This document shows positions 63,172 through 64,000 of a stretch of 64,000 nucleotides of DNA, piece after piece (within the stretch, counting starts at the first letter, position 1; each line of letters begins with the position of its first letter). The position numbers were made by a program, and so were the translations under genes. The DNA lies in the NCBI RefSeq assembly GCF_020360975.1, contig NW_025408668.1, positions 434,001-498,000 on the forward strand, in the 5' to 3' direction. Below the pieces are notes generated by a model. It made no database searches and was not told where the DNA came from. It was given only the letters and a program-made list of their open reading frames with translations. Origin of the DNA: Hirsutella rhossiliensis (Eukaryota > Ascomycota > Sordariomycetes > Hypocreales > Ophiocordycipitaceae).

Positions 63172-63830
63172 CTACACTTCATAAGGTGACCGGACCGCAC
63201 GCCAGTCGTCCGGATCTCGCCCTCCCTTCCCAGGACGTAAGCGCTTTTGCTCCTCACAATAATTTACCCACCATTCCTCGAACGCCTGGCGGCTGTAAAG
63301 CCACCTCGGCGGCCCGTCTCTTTCCCGAACAGGTCCAGGATATGGTCGCAGAACATCCACACTCCTTCGAGATGCTGCGGATAAAATGGCTTCCTGTCCT
63401 TGCGCGCGACCACGACGGTGCCAACTTGTGACTGCCAGTCTGGAGGTGCAAACCCGGAGTTGGCATCAATATTGAGGTACGTAGCAATCTGGTTGTCGAG
63501 GTCTGCCTCATTGACGGACTGAGTCCCCGTCCGATCCAGGACCAGCGGGACCTCGATGAGCCCTGGGACGGAGGGCACCGACTGCGAAAACACGACATGA
63601 TTCGCAGGGATTGTAGTGGCAGACCAAAGGGGAAACTTGCGTTTCTCGGCCTCACATCGGACAATGACAGCTTCGACATGCCCCGACTTGCTGTGCGTTT
63701 CCCTCAAACCTGATGTACCCATCGGCGGGGAGGCATGCGTGGGCGGCGGGTGGGTTTTGCTGCTGGCGCTTGCTGGGGCGATGCCTCTGGCTCCGAATCG
63801 GTGTCGATGTTGTCCCACTTTGAGTAATCA
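63172..63830 (-). pseudogene. Unknown fungal protein, one frame break
   Basis: A 184-codon frame from 63818 (GIAPASASSKTHPPPTHASP, then VPGLIEVPLVLDRTGTQSVN and VGTVVVARKDRKPFYPQHLE) shifts near 63340 into RPYPGPVRERDGPPRWLYSR...EEWWVNYCEEQKR and ends SPYEV at 63172. I do not recognise a named domain. The two parts read as one protein with a single-base break. It is convergent with the helicase fragment. Confidence 0.5.
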
Positions 63831-63928
63831 ATCGGAGGCATTGAGTCGATTCTTAACAAACTGTTACACTTTACTGCATGATTCGCGAACAGTTCAGACT
63901 CCTTTGCCCTTCGAGATGATGGCCCCTT

Positions 63929-64000
63929 AAAATACTACGTCACGCCTTGCAGTTTAGAGCGGTTGTGCAAGGCGTACAATCAGCCGAAGGCTGCGAGTCC
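63929..64000 (-). mobile_element. Helitron-like 3' terminus at the right edge
   Basis: On the - strand the sequence is a near match to 11458-11527: GACTCGCAGCCTTCGGCTGA, a hairpin CGCCTTGCA/TGCAAGGCG (63944-63975), 7 nt, then GTATTTTA. The element body would extend beyond the window. Confidence 0.4.

Noticed and set aside
1..64000. Starship giant element (tyrosine-recombinase captain)
   Set aside because: No DUF3435-type recombinase frame is seen at either edge or inside, although Starship cargo can look like this region.

Overview
The window looks like an accessory, transposon-rich stretch of a filamentous ascomycete (Pezizomycotina, probably Sordariomycetes; the lineage is an inference). 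Signs of this are short canonical introns of 45-54 bp, fungal-type pogo/Fot, hAT and Mutator-like (MULE) DNA transposons, a Ty3/gypsy element with a chromodomain integrase, a Tad-like LINE with RNase H, a FunK1-type kinase remnant and small secreted protein genes. Almost no ordinary housekeeping gene is visible. The few non-transposon genes that look usable are a single-domain WSC secreted protein (3600-3989, +), a secreted precursor made of six 17-residue repeats with paired-Arg processing sites (12145-12624, +) and a possible small secreted protein (23220-23510, -).

Layout. 1-3590: end of an unknown + strand gene, an unknown - strand pseudogene and unresolved intergenic DNA. 3600-11530: the WSC gene, then an Ala-rich reading frame cut by a gypsy element (4390-10185, - strand) with 177/176-bp LTRs and a GTCAG target duplication, ending at a hairpin terminus of possible Helitron type. 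11600-13490: a dispersed repeat (R1), the repeat precursor, and a pogo remnant that starts 2 bp after the precursor stop codon and carries a solo gypsy LTR. 13490-22501: repeat R2, the 5' part of one MULE gene, and a MULE (M1, 15783-22501) split by a hAT element (H1, 16039-19807). 22850-28300: a hAT fragment, the small secreted gene, an inverted R1 copy, and LTR-like sequence split by a hAT element (H3, 24616-27498). 28621-30930: pogo element P1. 31280-36464: a decayed M1-related MULE gene split by a 485-bp hAT-type MITE and by pogo element P2. 36737-42435: pogo P3 containing MULE M2, which contains hAT element H2. 42513-42735: a large perfect palindrome. 42900-48020: the LINE. 48144-49629: the 3' half of a second M1 copy, cut by a Helitron-like element with a Pif1-type helicase end (to about 50633). 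51799-52070: a 272-bp dispersed repeat. 52980-57687: pogo copies P4 and P5 in opposite orientations. 57903-61016: a second R2 copy cut by pogo-like element T1. 61161-63830: remnants of a FunK1-type kinase, a Pif1-like helicase and a protein I do not recognise, then another Helitron-like end at the right edge.

Target-site duplications let the nesting be read to the base. 8-bp duplications flank H1, H2, H3 and the MITE; 9 bp flank M2; TA flanks P1-P5 and T1; 5 bp flank the gypsy element and the solo LTR. Most transposase genes carry frame breaks, many at homopolymers, so sequencing error and true decay cannot be separated from one sequence alone.

The most interesting object is the repeat precursor. 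Its signal peptide, near-identical tandem units, Tyr-containing acidic core and dibasic sites resemble precursors of fungal ribosomally made cyclic peptides (dikaritins such as ustiloxin and asperipin) or other Kex2-processed repeat proteins. No modifying enzyme (UstY/DUF3328 type) is visible in the window, so its chemistry is open. All three secreted-protein genes lie just downstream of copies or fragments of repeat R1.
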